DNA of 64,000 nucleotides from contig NZ_JBHEUZ010000012.1 of assembly GCF_041925275.1 (NCBI RefSeq), positions 130,346 through 194,345 of the forward strand, read 5' to 3'. Position numbers and translations under genes: made by a program. Source of the stretch: Parapedobacter pyrenivorans_A. GTDB lineage: Bacteria > Bacteroidota > Bacteroidia > Sphingobacteriales > Sphingobacteriaceae. This document shows, one piece after another, positions 35,557-45,073 of the stretch; positions within the stretch are counted from its first letter, which is position 1; each line of letters opens with the position of its first letter. The notes under the pieces were generated by a model. The model was not told the origin of the DNA. It saw nothing but the letters and a program-made list of their open reading frames with translations, and ran no database searches.

Positions 35557-36498
35557 ATGCAAGAAATACGTACGATGCAAGAAAAAAGTACCGAGTCCGT
35601 TCCGGAAGAATCGAGAAGGGATTCCACAAAGATTTACTTCTTTGTGGTTGCTATTGCTGCCTTGCTAGCGACCAATGTGTATTTCTACGTTAAATACAAA
35701 AGTACAGACGATAAGGTTTATGAGCTGACGGAAGAGAAGGTGAGCATGGAGGCTGAAATAGACCGTATCGAAGCGGAGCTGGATCGGTTGACCGATCAAA
35801 ATATCGAACTTAATGCTGCGTTGAAGGGTGCCCAGGACAGCGTACGGTCCACCATTGCAACGTTGCGGGCAGAACTGGCCAAAAGTAATCTCACCCGTGA
35901 GCAGTTGGGCAAAGCGCAACAGGAGATAAACCAATTGAAGCAGCAAGCATCGAACTACATACAAGAAGTTGAACAGCTCCGAAACCGCAATGCACAATTG
36001 ATTTCTGAACGTGACGAATTGAAACAAGCCGTTTCTTCGTCTTCCGACCGCTTGGCCGAACTGGAGGCAGAGCGTACCGATTTGGTCGATATGGTGAAGC
36101 TAGCCTCGGCCATCAAGGTTTCGAGTATTTCCGTCAATGGTGCGAGGCAACGGAATAATGATAGGGAGAGTGTGGAAACCCGGGCACGGAGGGTTGATAA
36201 GTTCCGTATCAATTTTACATTGGCAGACAATCCGCTGGCGGCGGTTGGTGAGCACGATATCTACATGCGTGTCATCGATCCCAACGGGAATCTGGTGACT
36301 ACGGAAGACCGGGGGCTTTTTGAAGTGGACGGTAGGCAGATGCAGTACACCTACAAGACGAAGATAAGTTTTGAAAACGACGGGGCTGCTTATACCCTCC
36401 AATGGGCCGATGCACGAGGTTTTCAAAAAGGGACCTATACCATTTTGCTCTATGCCGACAACGCGGTGATGGGGCAAAGCAGCGTTGTATTGAAATAG
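35557..36498 (+). CDS. Membrane-anchored coiled-coil protein
   Basis: 313 aa (ATG at 35575 is an alternative start). One transmembrane helix (about 26-45) is followed by a long heptad coiled coil (about 50-185, many Glu/Leu/Arg repeats) and a C-terminal beta-rich domain with DIYMRVIDPNGNLVT. N-in/C-out topology is likely. No known family is recognised; the shape suggests a structural or trans-envelope scaffold. It converges with the large kinase gene. Confidence 0.7.
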   Translation: MQEIRTMQEKSTESVPEESRRDSTKIYFFVVAIAALLATNVYFYVKYKSTDDKVYELTEEKVSMEAEIDRIEAELDRLTDQNIELNAALKGAQDSVRSTIATLRAELAKSNLTREQLGKAQQEINQLKQQASNYIQEVEQLRNRNAQLISERDELKQAVSSSSDRLAELEAERTDLVDMVKLASAIKVSSISVNGARQRNNDRESVETRARRVDKFRINFTLADNPLAAVGEHDIYMRVIDPNGNLVTTEDRGLFEVDGRQMQYTYKTKISFENDGAAYTLQWADARGFQKGTYTILLYADNAVMGQSSVVLK

Positions 36499-36513
36499 CC
36501 CCTCAACGTATAG

Positions 36514-39500
36514 TTAGACGGTAGATTGCTGCGCGTTTACCGATGGGATACGCAAGTAGAAAGTTGTCCCTTTCCCCACAAGAGTCTCGTACCGGATGCT
36601 TCCGCCCATTCCTTCCACAGCCTGTTTTACAAACGCCAACCCCAACCCGGTCCCGGAACTTTTGGTAGTGAAATTGGGCTGGAACAACTTTTCCCGGGCC
36701 CCGGGATTTATGCCCTCCCCGTTATCCTGGATGGCAATTGCCACATAATGATCCGCATCATAGGCAACGGAGATATTGATTTGGCACCGACGCTTCGTGA
36801 TAGCTGCCTCAATCGAGTTCTTGATTAAATTGTTGAACGACCTCAGCAATTGGTCGCGATCGCCCTGTATGTTAACGGCATTTTCGCCACAACTATTTGT
36901 AACCGCAATCCGAACGCCCACATTATTACGGAACACTTCGACCGCCTTGGCTAGAATGTCCAGCACATCGACCTTCTTGAGCTGTGTATCGGGCATTTTG
37001 GCGAACTCGGAGAACTCGGATGCGATATGTGAGAGACTATCGATTTGTTCGATGAATGATTCACTGAATTTTTCGAACCGCTCTTCAAACCTCGGGTCCT
37101 TTTCTTTCCACGAGCGCTCCAATTGCTGGATGCCAAGCTTCAACGGCGTAAGTGGGTTTTTGATTTCGTGGGCCACTTGCTTGGCCATTTCGCGCCAAGC
37201 CGATTCACGTTCCGAGCGCATAATGGTATTGGCACTCTGTTCGAGCGCTACGATCATCAGGTTATACTCCTTGATAAGGCTGCCGATTTCGTCGTGGCGT
37301 TTCCAGAAAATGGGTTCATTGGGTTTTCCGATGCTGGTTTTGGCCAAGCTACGCTGCACTAGCGCGAGCGGCGCCGTAATTTTGTTGGCTACGAATACCG
37401 CGAAGAGGCCGAGCACCAGAATGACCAATGCATAGATATTGATGAGGGTATTGAGCAGGAGACCTACATTCTGGTCAAATTCTTTCCGGTAACTATAATG
37501 CGGTAAACTGAGGAATGCCACCGCTTCGTATTCGTCGTTTCTGATGGGGGCATAGGCAGCGATAAAATTCAACCCTCCGATATGCTCGTGCTGCAGAAAT
37601 TCAGACCGCTGATACCGGGCCATATGCAGCCACGCGTGCGGCTGCATATAACGTGATAGCAGACGCAGATCGTAGATGCGCGGCTGAGTGGAATAGATAA
37701 GCTGTCCATTGGTGTCATAAAGGTTCAGGTCGGCCGCAACAGATTCGGCGATGGTATTGAATTGCTCATCCGCCGATAGCCCCTTGTTCAAGTCAAGTTC
37801 CTTAAGCCAGCGGGACTCCAGTCTGGAAGCGATGTCTGCCACATATTTCAATACACCGCTTTCCTGTTGCTTTTTAAACTGGCTACTGATGCTAAAAAAC
37901 GTGATGATACCAGCTACAATCAGTGTGGTCACCACAGCTACCACCATGAATGTCTGGATGCGGGTACTATACAATATTTTATTGGAGAGTATTAAGAAGC
38001 TCCATCGGAGGTTGCGCAAGCTGAAGTCGTTGCCGTTGAGTGTCAATACCAACCACCGCGCAGTGAATGCTAGTATGGCGAACAGTAGGAATACAAGGAA
38101 AATGAACGATAGTGCGGCCAGTTGCATCCAACTACTACGCTGCGGACTGCTCACCACAATCAGGGTGCGGCTGTTGGGACGGCGCATCATGTGCTCATAA
38201 CCCCCTTCGGTGCCCAGTGAAATGAATTTCCGGAGTTCATTGGGGTAAGCCGCCGTAGACAATGGATATACATAGTCGCCATACTGGCTTACCAGCGTAC
38301 CATGCTGGTAGAATGCATACGCATAGCCGGCTATCAATTCAGTTTGTTGTTGGTCGATCCTACTGTCGGCAAGGATATCCGGGTAGGAAGACAGTTGGCT
38401 GAACGACCGGTTTTGGAGCTCGATAAGCAAAATCCCCAATAATTCGCCGTTCTCCTGCACCGGTAATTGAGCGAAGTATTCGAAATTGCCAAACCGGCTG
38501 TTTCCGCGATAGAAATTTTCAGATACTTTGATGGCGCCCGAAATGACCTTTTCGCGGTAGGCCTGCCGCTTACTGGCAGAACTGTTGCCAATAGGTACCC
38601 ACTCCGTGTTGTATTCATTGGCTACAAATTCGTAACGCGAGAGGTACCCACTTAAGTAGGTCCTTTTCAGGTGCTCGTTGAGTAGCTCGCGGTTTTCATT
38701 TCGAGGCATTTTGAAGTAATCGATGAGGATGGGGTCCTTCACGATCTCTTTCTCCAGGTCGTGGAAAAGGGCGAGCGCATTCGCATCATCGACGGCCTCC
38801 AGCCTGGAGAGGGCGATTTTTTGCTTCTCCTCTTTTTTGTAGTGTTGGTATTCGCTGTGCTTTATCGCGGTAATGGAAGCCAATAGCAATAGCGTGGCGA
38901 TGAAAACAGCCAGGTCGAACCGACGTTCCTTCTGTGTATACCACACCCGCAATCCAATCAGCGTGCTCAGCAGCAGGAAGGTAAGCGGTGGATTGCTGAA
39001 CGAAAAATCGGCTAGGCAAACAAGTATCCCAGCAACGACAACGGCCGTTATACCGGTGAAAAGCAACCATTTTTTGTTTGGGATCAGAGTATGGGCAACC
39101 TCGGCCAGTAAATCGATGAGTAGTAGCAGCGACATCATACTCAAGCAAAGAGCGAAAATGCCAATCCAACTGTAGAAGCTGAGGCCTAAGATGTTGGTCA
39201 CGTCAAAATTGATGTCGGAGTTGGTCACCAGTCCCGAAAATACATCGGCCACTGCATGGCTAACAGTATAAATCACGGCACCGAGGAGGAGGACCATTAG
39301 TAAACTCCCCACCCTCGTGCGGCCAATCGCCGGTATATGGAGCTGTTTTCTGAAGGTATACAGGTAGCCGATAAACCAAGTGAATGCGACAATGTTGAGG
39401 AGCAGTCCGCCCAGATGGGGAAACAGGAAACTGGACGCGAAATTGCGTGAATCGAAAAGGCCCGTATAGAAATGGGAAGACAGCCAACCATAATAGAGGT

Positions 39501-40269
39501 CTAGGTAACGAATACCCGCCAAACAACAGGCAAAGAGAACTATTGAAGACCATACCCAACCGCGTCTACTCAGCCAAATGCACATGATATTGAGCAGAAG
39601 CACTACGGAAAGCCCCGCCAGTATCCATATGGCGAGTTCCAGTTTGGAAAAAAAAGTGTCGTGGCGCCCGTCGTTCAGCTTTACGGAAAAAAGGTACTCA
39701 CCGGTTATACTCCTGATGTTATAAATCAGGTGGTCATCGTAGTCGGCGATCTCGAGGTTGTTGGTTTCGATGAGATTTTTGGAGAACCTATCCTGCAGGT
39801 ATTCATTGTTTTTCTGGAAGTCAGATTTTATCGGGATCAGGAATAACGCCGAGAAGTTACCCGCACTTTTTTTGATCGATTCATACCACCCGTTTCCGAG
39901 GTTGATGATGTCCACTCCTTCCGTGATGCCTGCATCGGTTTTCGGAACGGCTTTGTCCGTACCCCAGATAGCCAGTTCGCTATTTACGTAGATGAAAGGA
40001 TAGATATCATGTTGGCCCACGAAATAATCGAGGATCTCCTCTGCGTGGTTCACATCGGTTTCCATCGCTCTAAGCGCGTTGAAGCGCATCGAGTCGCTCA
40101 GGAAGTTGTATACGATCTGTTCTTTTTTGTGGAGGTTATTTTGGATACGCCGGCCATCGAGGAGCAGGATTTCCTCCTTGTTGAACGTCAAGTTGATGGT
40201 GACAGCGGTGCCTATGAAGCATAACGTCAGCACCAACAACAATAGCCGTATTTTGACAACTGTACTCAC
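36514..40269 (-). CDS. Large NtrY-like sensor histidine kinase
   Basis: 1251 aa. A signal-anchor and extracytoplasmic N-terminal part (about 1-215) are followed by a block of about eight membrane helices (about 215-470). A second extracytoplasmic domain, more helices, and a third extracytoplasmic stretch follow. A HAMP-type linker precedes the kinase core. The H-box VAHEIKNPLTPLKLGIQQLE has the phospho-accepting His near 1034; the N-box NNLIKNSIEAA and the Gly-rich DNGEGI and GTGLGLAFVKQAVEG complete an active ATPase site. The pattern matches NtrY/HydH-like kinases, which usually have an NtrC-type regulator; none is adjacent. Most family members are 600-800 aa, so the sensor part is unusually big. 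Confidence 0.88.
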   Translation of the reverse strand: MSTVVKIRLLLLVLTLCFIGTAVTINLTFNKEEILLLDGRRIQNNLHKKEQIVYNFLSDSMRFNALRAMETDVNHAEEILDYFVGQHDIYPFIYVNSELAIWGTDKAVPKTDAGITEGVDIINLGNGWYESIKKSAGNFSALFLIPIKSDFQKNNEYLQDRFSKNLIETNNLEIADYDDHLIYNIRSITGEYLFSVKLNDGRHDTFFSKLELAIWILAGLSVVLLLNIMCIWLSRRGWVWSSIVLFACCLAGIRYLDLYYGWLSSHFYTGLFDSRNFASSFLFPHLGGLLLNIVAFTWFIGYLYTFRKQLHIPAIGRTRVGSLLMVLLLGAVIYTVSHAVADVFSGLVTNSDINFDVTNILGLSFYSWIGIFALCLSMMSLLLLIDLLAEVAHTLIPNKKWLLFTGITAVVVAGILVCLADFSFSNPPLTFLLLSTLIGLRVWYTQKERRFDLAVFIATLLLLASITAIKHSEYQHYKKEEKQKIALSRLEAVDDANALALFHDLEKEIVKDPILIDYFKMPRNENRELLNEHLKRTYLSGYLSRYEFVANEYNTEWVPIGNSSASKRQAYREKVISGAIKVSENFYRGNSRFGNFEYFAQLPVQENGELLGILLIELQNRSFSQLSSYPDILADSRIDQQQTELIAGYAYAFYQHGTLVSQYGDYVYPLSTAAYPNELRKFISLGTEGGYEHMMRRPNSRTLIVVSSPQRSSWMQLAALSFIFLVFLLFAILAFTARWLVLTLNGNDFSLRNLRWSFLILSNKILYSTRIQTFMVVAVVTTLIVAGIITFFSISSQFKKQQESGVLKYVADIASRLESRWLKELDLNKGLSADEQFNTIAESVAADLNLYDTNGQLIYSTQPRIYDLRLLSRYMQPHAWLHMARYQRSEFLQHEHIGGLNFIAAYAPIRNDEYEAVAFLSLPHYSYRKEFDQNVGLLLNTLINIYALVILVLGLFAVFVANKITAPLALVQRSLAKTSIGKPNEPIFWKRHDEIGSLIKEYNLMIVALEQSANTIMRSERESAWREMAKQVAHEIKNPLTPLKLGIQQLERSWKEKDPRFEERFEKFSESFIEQIDSLSHIASEFSEFAKMPDTQLKKVDVLDILAKAVEVFRNNVGVRIAVTNSCGENAVNIQGDRDQLLRSFNNLIKNSIEAAITKRRCQINISVAYDADHYVAIAIQDNGEGINPGAREKLFQPNFTTKSSGTGLGLAFVKQAVEGMGGSIRYETLVGKGTTFYLRIPSVNAQQSTV

Positions 40270-40302
40270 CGTTTATAGCTGCTAATCTACATAAAAATAG
40301 AG

Positions 40303-40332
40303 ACCCCCACAATATTGCATTATTGTGGGGGT
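40303..40332 (-). terminator. Intrinsic terminator of the sdhCAB operon
   Basis: A perfect 12-bp stem ACCCCCACAATA/TATTGTGGGGGT with a 6-nt loop, followed on the minus strand by CTCTATTTTTATG. It lies 25 nt after the sdhB stop. Confidence 0.85.
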
Positions 40333-40357
40333 TCCGGGTAAGCCAATGGCAGCTCCC

Positions 40358-41128
40358 TTAGTGCACTTCTTCTTCTTTAAAGAGCTTGGCCGTGAGGTAT
40401 TCACGGTTCATCCGCGCAATATTGGTCAGTTTGATGCCTACCGGGCATTCCGCCTCGCAGGCCCCTGTATTGGTGCAACTGCCAAATCCTTCTGCATCCA
40501 TCTGGTCGACCATCGCCTGTGCGCGGCTATACCGTTCGGTTTGGCCCTGCGGCAACAAGGCGTATTGCGATATTTTGGCCGAAACGAATAGCATGGCCGA
40601 AGAATTCTTGCAGGCGGCTACACAAGCACCGCAACCAATGCAGGTAGCAGATTCAAACGCTTCATCGGCTACGGTCTTCGGAATAGGGATGCAATTCGCG
40701 TCGGGGACCCCGCCGGTATTTATATTGACGTATCCCCCCGCTTGTTGGATGCGATCAAATGCGGTCCGGTCTACCGCCAAATCCTTGATTACCGGAAATG
40801 CCGATGCGCGCCAAGGCTCAATCACGATGGTTTGCCCATCGTGGAAGCTCCGCATGTGCAACTGGCAGGTGGTGGTCAGTTGTTTTGGTCCGTGAGGCCG
40901 GCCGTTGATATAGAGCGAGCACATACCACATATCCCTTCGCGGCAGTCGTGGTCAAAGTGGATGGGGTCTTCGCCTTTCCGTACCATCTCCTCATTCACT
41001 ACATCCAGCATTTCAAGGAAAGACATGTCGGGCGATATACCGTTTGCCTGGTAGGTTACAAATTTACCCCTCGTATCGTTGTTCTTTTGACGCCATACTT
41101 TGAGCGTCAGGTTCATGTTTCCACTCAT
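40358..41128 (-). CDS. sdhB: Succinate dehydrogenase/fumarate reductase iron-sulfur subunit
   Basis: 256 aa. Ligands for the three clusters are visible: CREGICGMCSLY with a later C (2Fe-2S), CIGCGACVAACKN (4Fe-4S) and CTNTGACEAECPVGI (3Fe-4S/4Fe-4S). It passes electrons from SdhA to the membrane cytochrome. The start ATG is 4 nt after an 11-unit heptad tract that fills the gap to sdhA. Confidence 0.96.
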   Translation of the reverse strand: MSGNMNLTLKVWRQKNNDTRGKFVTYQANGISPDMSFLEMLDVVNEEMVRKGEDPIHFDHDCREGICGMCSLYINGRPHGPKQLTTTCQLHMRSFHDGQTIVIEPWRASAFPVIKDLAVDRTAFDRIQQAGGYVNINTGGVPDANCIPIPKTVADEAFESATCIGCGACVAACKNSSAMLFVSAKISQYALLPQGQTERYSRAQAMVDQMDAEGFGSCTNTGACEAECPVGIKLTNIARMNREYLTAKLFKEEEVH

Positions 41129-41132
41129 GGTT

Positions 41133-41209
41133 TTTTGCTTTATGCTTTTGCGCTACGACTTACGACTAGCGGCTTATGACTATTGACTTACGACTTATTA
41201 CTTATAGCT
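41133..41209 (-). repeat. Heptanucleotide-periodic tract between sdhA and sdhB
   Basis: 77 bp made of eleven consecutive 7-mers. On the minus strand the best units are AGTCGTA (three times), AGTCATA and AGTAATA; later units decay to AGCATAA and AGCAAAA. The first two units contain the last sdhA codons and stop; the last ends 4 nt before the sdhB ATG. Confidence 0.85.
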
Positions 41210-43129
41210 CCGTTGTGTCAATTTAACGTTCTCAAACACCAAAGGTTCTTTATGCAATACTTCGGCTTGGTCAGCACCTTTATACTCCCATGCAGCCACG
41301 TAGCTGAAATTTTCATCATCACGCTTAGCTTCGCCTTCTTCCGTTTGGCTTTCTTCGCGGAAGTGGCCCCCGCATGATTCGCGGCGGTTAAGGGCATCGT
41401 CTACCATCAGTTCGCCCAATTCGAGAAAATCAGCCACACGGCCAGCTTTTTCAAGCGATTGGTTCATCTCTTCGTTTTCGCCCAACACCGTCACATCATT
41501 CCAAAACTCCTGCCGCAACGCTTGTATGAGTCCTTTGGCTTTGGTGAGGCCCGCTTCATTACGGGCCATGCCGCAGTACTCCCACATGATGTGGCCGAGC
41601 TTTTTGTGGATGTCGTCCACGGTTTTATTTCCTTTCAGCGAAAGCAGGTGATGCACGCGGTCCTCTACTTCCTTGCGGGTTTTTTCGAAATTCGGGTGGC
41701 CTTTGTCTACGGGAGCGAAGCCTAGCCCAGCGAGGTAATTACCCACGGTGTAAGGAATCACAAAGTAACCATCGGCCAGGCCTTGCATCAGCGCCGAGGC
41801 ACCTAAGCGATTGGCACCATGGTCTGAGAAGTTGCATTCGCCAAGCGCATAGAGACCGGGCACCGTCGTCATCAGGTTGTAATCGACCCAAACACCGCCC
41901 ATCGTGTAGTGCACGGCAGGGTAGATGCGCATGGGTTGCTTATATGGGTTCTCGTCCGTGATTTGGTAGTACATGTCAAATAGATTGCCATACTTGGCAC
42001 GTACGGCATCTTCCCCCAGCCGTTTGATGGCGTCTTCGAAATCGAGGAATACCGCCACGCCCGACGTGCCGACGCCCCGCCCCTCGTCTACGACCTCTTT
42101 TGCATTCCGGGAGGCCACGTCACGCGGCACAAGGTTACCGAAAGAGGGGTATTTACGTTCAAGGTAGTAATCGCGGTCCTCTTCTTTGATGTCGGCGATT
42201 TTAATTTCGCCCTTGCGTAGTTTTTGTGCAAGCTCCACCGTTTTCGGCACCCACACACGGCCATCGTTACGCAATGATTCAGACATCAATGTCAACTTCG
42301 ATTGGTGGTCGCCCGTTACCGGGATGCAGGTAGGGTGGATTTGTGTATAACATGGGTTGGCAAAGAACGCCCCGCGCTTGTGGGCGCGCCAAGCCGCGGT
42401 AACGTTACAGCCCATGGCATTGGTAGAGAGGAAAAATACGTTGCCATAGCCTCCTGTACATAGCAATACGGCGTGGCCTTCGTGCGATTCGATGGCCCCC
42501 GTCACCATATTGCGTGTGATAATGCCACGTGCATGGCCGTCGATGGTCACGAGATCCAACATCTCATGGCGGTTATACATCTTCACCGTACCCTTGTGTA
42601 TCTGGCGGTTCAGCGCGGAGTAAGCACCCAGCAACAGCTGCTGCCCCGTTTGGCCCCGGGCGTAGAATGTACGGGAAACCTGGGCACCACCAAACGAACG
42701 GTTGTCGAGTAACCCACCGTACTCGCGGGCGAAGGGTACACCCTGCGCCACGCACTGGTCGATGATATTTACCGATACCTCAGCCAAGCGATGCACGTTG
42801 GCCTCGCGCGAGCGGTAGTCACCCCCTTTCACCGTATCGTAAAACAATCGGTAAACGCTGTCGCCGTCGTTTTGGTAATTCTTAGCGGCGTTGATGCCGC
42901 CTTGGGCAGCGATGGAATGCGCCCGGCGCGGACTGTCCTGATAGCAGAAAGCCTTCACATTGTAGCCGAGTTCGGCAAGTGAGGCAGCAGCAGATGAGCC
43001 GGCCAACCCCGTGCCTACCACAATGATGGTATATTTCCGCTTGTTGGCCGGATTGACCAACTTCAGGTTAAACTTATGCTTCGACCATTTTTCGGACAGT
43101 GGCCCTGCTGGTACTTTCGAATCTAACAT
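41198..43129 (-). CDS. sdhA: Succinate dehydrogenase/fumarate reductase flavoprotein subunit
   Basis: 643 aa. The FAD-binding VVGTGLAGSSAAASLAELGY and the covalent-flavin HSIAAQGGINA, with His in the expected position, mark SdhA/FrdA of the Bacteroidota type. HYTMGGVWVDYNL is the later substrate-site region. It oxidises succinate to fumarate at the inner-membrane surface. Its last codons lie inside the heptad tract. Confidence 0.97.
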   Translation of the reverse strand: MLDSKVPAGPLSEKWSKHKFNLKLVNPANKRKYTIIVVGTGLAGSSAAASLAELGYNVKAFCYQDSPRRAHSIAAQGGINAAKNYQNDGDSVYRLFYDTVKGGDYRSREANVHRLAEVSVNIIDQCVAQGVPFAREYGGLLDNRSFGGAQVSRTFYARGQTGQQLLLGAYSALNRQIHKGTVKMYNRHEMLDLVTIDGHARGIITRNMVTGAIESHEGHAVLLCTGGYGNVFFLSTNAMGCNVTAAWRAHKRGAFFANPCYTQIHPTCIPVTGDHQSKLTLMSESLRNDGRVWVPKTVELAQKLRKGEIKIADIKEEDRDYYLERKYPSFGNLVPRDVASRNAKEVVDEGRGVGTSGVAVFLDFEDAIKRLGEDAVRAKYGNLFDMYYQITDENPYKQPMRIYPAVHYTMGGVWVDYNLMTTVPGLYALGECNFSDHGANRLGASALMQGLADGYFVIPYTVGNYLAGLGFAPVDKGHPNFEKTRKEVEDRVHHLLSLKGNKTVDDIHKKLGHIMWEYCGMARNEAGLTKAKGLIQALRQEFWNDVTVLGENEEMNQSLEKAGRVADFLELGELMVDDALNRRESCGGHFREESQTEEGEAKRDDENFSYVAAWEYKGADQAEVLHKEPLVFENVKLTQRSYK

Positions 43130-43153
43130 ATGATGATGTCTGTTATATCGTTG

Positions 43154-43172
43154 TGTCCGGTAAACCCGGACA
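43154..43172 (-). other. Hairpin in the sdhC-sdhA gap
   Basis: 7-bp perfect stem TGTCCGG/CCGGACA with a 5-nt loop between the sdhC stop and the sdhA start. There is no T-run, so it is more likely an mRNA-processing or stability element than a terminator. Confidence 0.4.
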
Positions 43173-43183
43173 TCACATAGTTG

Positions 43184-43957
43184 CTAGCTAGCAAAATAGA
43201 AATACAACGGCATGGCCGCAAATCCAATGGGGATAGCCACGCCAAATAACCAAATTCCGATAAATCGGATAAGGGGCGCATATTTTTTATGGTCCCATCC
43301 CAACGTCTGAAACGCACTCTTGAAACCATGGATAAGGTGGAAAGACAGCGCCGCCATCGCAATGACGTAAAATACCACCAGGATCCAGTTTTTGAATGCA
43401 AACTGCACCTGTTTATACAAATCCTTGGCCCTGAGTATCTCAATATCGCTGTCTACATATTTCACATAATCTGTAAACTCTCCGGCAATCAGCTCGGTTG
43501 CCGTGATTTCTTGCGTAGTGAGGTTGGTGCGGTATTCGACGTACGGCACGTCGTCATTATGGTATTTCCACCAGAAATTGCTCATATGGGTTACAATGAA
43601 TACCAGCAAAACTGTACCCAGTATCCCCATATTGCGGGAGTTCCAGGCACTATTTGCCGATCCGTGATAAACGGCATAACCAACGGGTCTCGCTTTTTTG
43701 TTTTGGATGGTGATTACCAGCGCATAAATAGCGTGTATGACGATAGATGCGTAAAGCAGGTATGAGACGACTTTAATCGGCGTAAAATGCGTCATAAAAT
43801 AAGCATAGTCATTGAAGGCTTTCCCCTGGTCGTTGTAAAATAACTGTAGATTGCCTATCAGGTGGACAATCAGAAATGTGCACAAAAACAGACCGGTCAA
43901 GCTCATGACAAGCTTCTTCCCAAGCGATGAGGAAAGTAGTGGTTTGGACTTATTCAT
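43184..43957 (-). CDS. sdhC: Succinate dehydrogenase cytochrome b subunit
   Basis: 257 aa from ATG at 43957, which follows an unusually clear GAGGAGA ribosome-binding sequence; the longer frame to 44020 is rejected. Five membrane helices typical of the single-subunit b-type anchor. Heme-ligand histidines are likely in LIVHLIGN, VIHAIYAL, IVTHMSNF and LIHGFKSAF. A TAGATTTG promoter box lies at 43985-43992. The gene starts the sdhCAB operon. Confidence 0.93.
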   Translation of the reverse strand: MNKSKPLLSSSLGKKLVMSLTGLFLCTFLIVHLIGNLQLFYNDQGKAFNDYAYFMTHFTPIKVVSYLLYASIVIHAIYALVITIQNKKARPVGYAVYHGSANSAWNSRNMGILGTVLLVFIVTHMSNFWWKYHNDDVPYVEYRTNLTTQEITATELIAGEFTDYVKYVDSDIEILRAKDLYKQVQFAFKNWILVVFYVIAMAALSFHLIHGFKSAFQTLGWDHKKYAPLIRFIGIWLFGVAIPIGFAAMPLYFYFAS

Positions 43958-43984
43958 TCTCCTCGAATATTTAATTTTGGTAAG

Positions 43985-43992
43985 CAAATCTA
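43985..43992 (-). promoter_or_regulatory. -7 box of the sdhCAB promoter
   Basis: TAGATTTG fits TAnnTTTG, giving a leader of about 25 nt before the sdhC ATG. No TTG is seen at exactly 19-21 nt; CAAA at 44018-44021 is farther away. Confidence 0.5.
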
Positions 43993-44038
43993 CCAATTGA
44001 TTCAATACACGTGAAAACAAACAAGCAAAATCATTAAT

Positions 44039-44053
44039 TTAGAACTGTTCTAA
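44039..44053. promoter_or_regulatory. 15-bp perfect palindrome upstream of sdhC
   Basis: TTAGAAC-T-GTTCTAA lies about 50 bp upstream of the sdhC -7 box. Position and symmetry suit a regulator site, but no regulator is known. Confidence 0.4.
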
Positions 44054-44075
44054 TGTTTAAGCGCGAAAAAACAAA

Positions 44076-44103
44076 AGCGCCACGCTGGTAATTGCGTGGC
44101 GCT
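44076..44103 (-). terminator. Intrinsic terminator after the porin-like gene
   Basis: A 10-bp stem AGCGCCACGC/GCGTGGCGCT with an 8-nt loop. On the minus strand TTTTGTTTTTT follows; the plus strand also has a T-rich flank, so it may act both ways. Confidence 0.8.
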
Positions 44104-44133
44104 CCTTGTATATTTTTTGCTAAACGGGGTTTG

Positions 44134-44730
44134 TTAGAACAACCGGTAGCCGATGCCCACCGTCCAGAGATTTACCTTCTGCGGGGCACTGTCGTTTTTG
44201 CTCAACTCGCTTAGCCCATGCTCGTAACGTGCATCGATGCGGAAGTTGCTGATATCGAGCCCAAGCCCGCCGGTTACTGCCCATGCTTGGTTTTTGTATT
44301 CACCGAAATCAGTGACTTGTTGCAGTGATTCACCGATGTTTTTGTCGACAACAAACGAGACGACCGGACCAGCAACGATGCGCAATCCTGCGGGGCCGAA
44401 GCCAATACGCGTACCCAACAACAACGGTAAGTCTAAGGAAGTGAAACTCACTTTGCCTTCTTCGTTTTCTTCAATCAGTTTGGCTTCGGAGCTTTTTCCT
44501 GTTAAATAAAGCTCGGGTTGGAAATGTATGCCGGCTCCGCCTACGCGTGCCCAAACACCCGCTTGGTATCCGGTGCGCGTGCTTGCATCCAACCAACCGC
44601 TATCTTCCGATTTCAAACTGGAAAAGTTAAGGCCCGCTTTGACCCCGAATTGAAAACTCGGTAGCAATTGGGCGTTGGCGCCAAAAATCGTGGCGGTTAC
44701 GAGAAATGCAATAATAAAGTACTTTTTCAT
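44134..44730 (-). CDS. Outer-membrane beta-barrel (porin-family) protein
   Basis: 198 aa from ATG at 44730, which gives a clean signal peptide (MKKYFIIAFLVTATIFGANA); the longer frame to 44820 is rejected. The mature protein has FGVKAGLNFSS and ends VNLWTVGIGYRLF with a C-terminal Phe, as in small 8-strand Bacteroidota barrels (PorT-like/OMP_b-brl_2). No specific role. Confidence 0.85.
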   Translation of the reverse strand: MKKYFIIAFLVTATIFGANAQLLPSFQFGVKAGLNFSSLKSEDSGWLDASTRTGYQAGVWARVGGAGIHFQPELYLTGKSSEAKLIEENEEGKVSFTSLDLPLLLGTRIGFGPAGLRIVAGPVVSFVVDKNIGESLQQVTDFGEYKNQAWAVTGGLGLDISNFRIDARYEHGLSELSKNDSAPQKVNLWTVGIGYRLF

Positions 44731-44857
44731 AGCGTTAATCATTTTTAAATGTCTATTCGTATACTGTTGTCCAACCATAGCAAAATTCAAGCCGAAAATG
44801 GCAATAAACTTGCACCACAAGGCAACTTTCGCTAGTTTTGTCGCAAATCAATGGTAT

Positions 44858-45073
44858 ATGGCTGATATCAAAATGACCCCGGAGGAGTGGGAAATCGCGA
44901 AAGCGAAATTCCGGCGTAAATACAATCACCTTTCTGATGATGACCTCGCTTTTGAGCCGGGCAAAGAAGACGAACTGATCGGCCGATTGGCCAAGCGCGT
45001 GCGGCGTAGCCGGGATTACATCCTCTTTACCTTGAAGAAGGGGATTGCCGATTTGGGAAGTAACCGGTTATAA
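44858..45073 (+). CDS. Small CsbD-like protein
   Basis: 71 aa from ATG at 44858; the longer frame to 44675 covers the promoter region of the porin and is disfavoured. The sequence KFRRKYNHLSDDDLAFEPGK with GRLAKRVRRS resembles CsbD-family stress proteins. It overlaps the next gene by one base (TAATG), so the two are translationally coupled. Confidence 0.6.
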   Translation: MADIKMTPEEWEIAKAKFRRKYNHLSDDDLAFEPGKEDELIGRLAKRVRRSRDYILFTLKKGIADLGSNRL

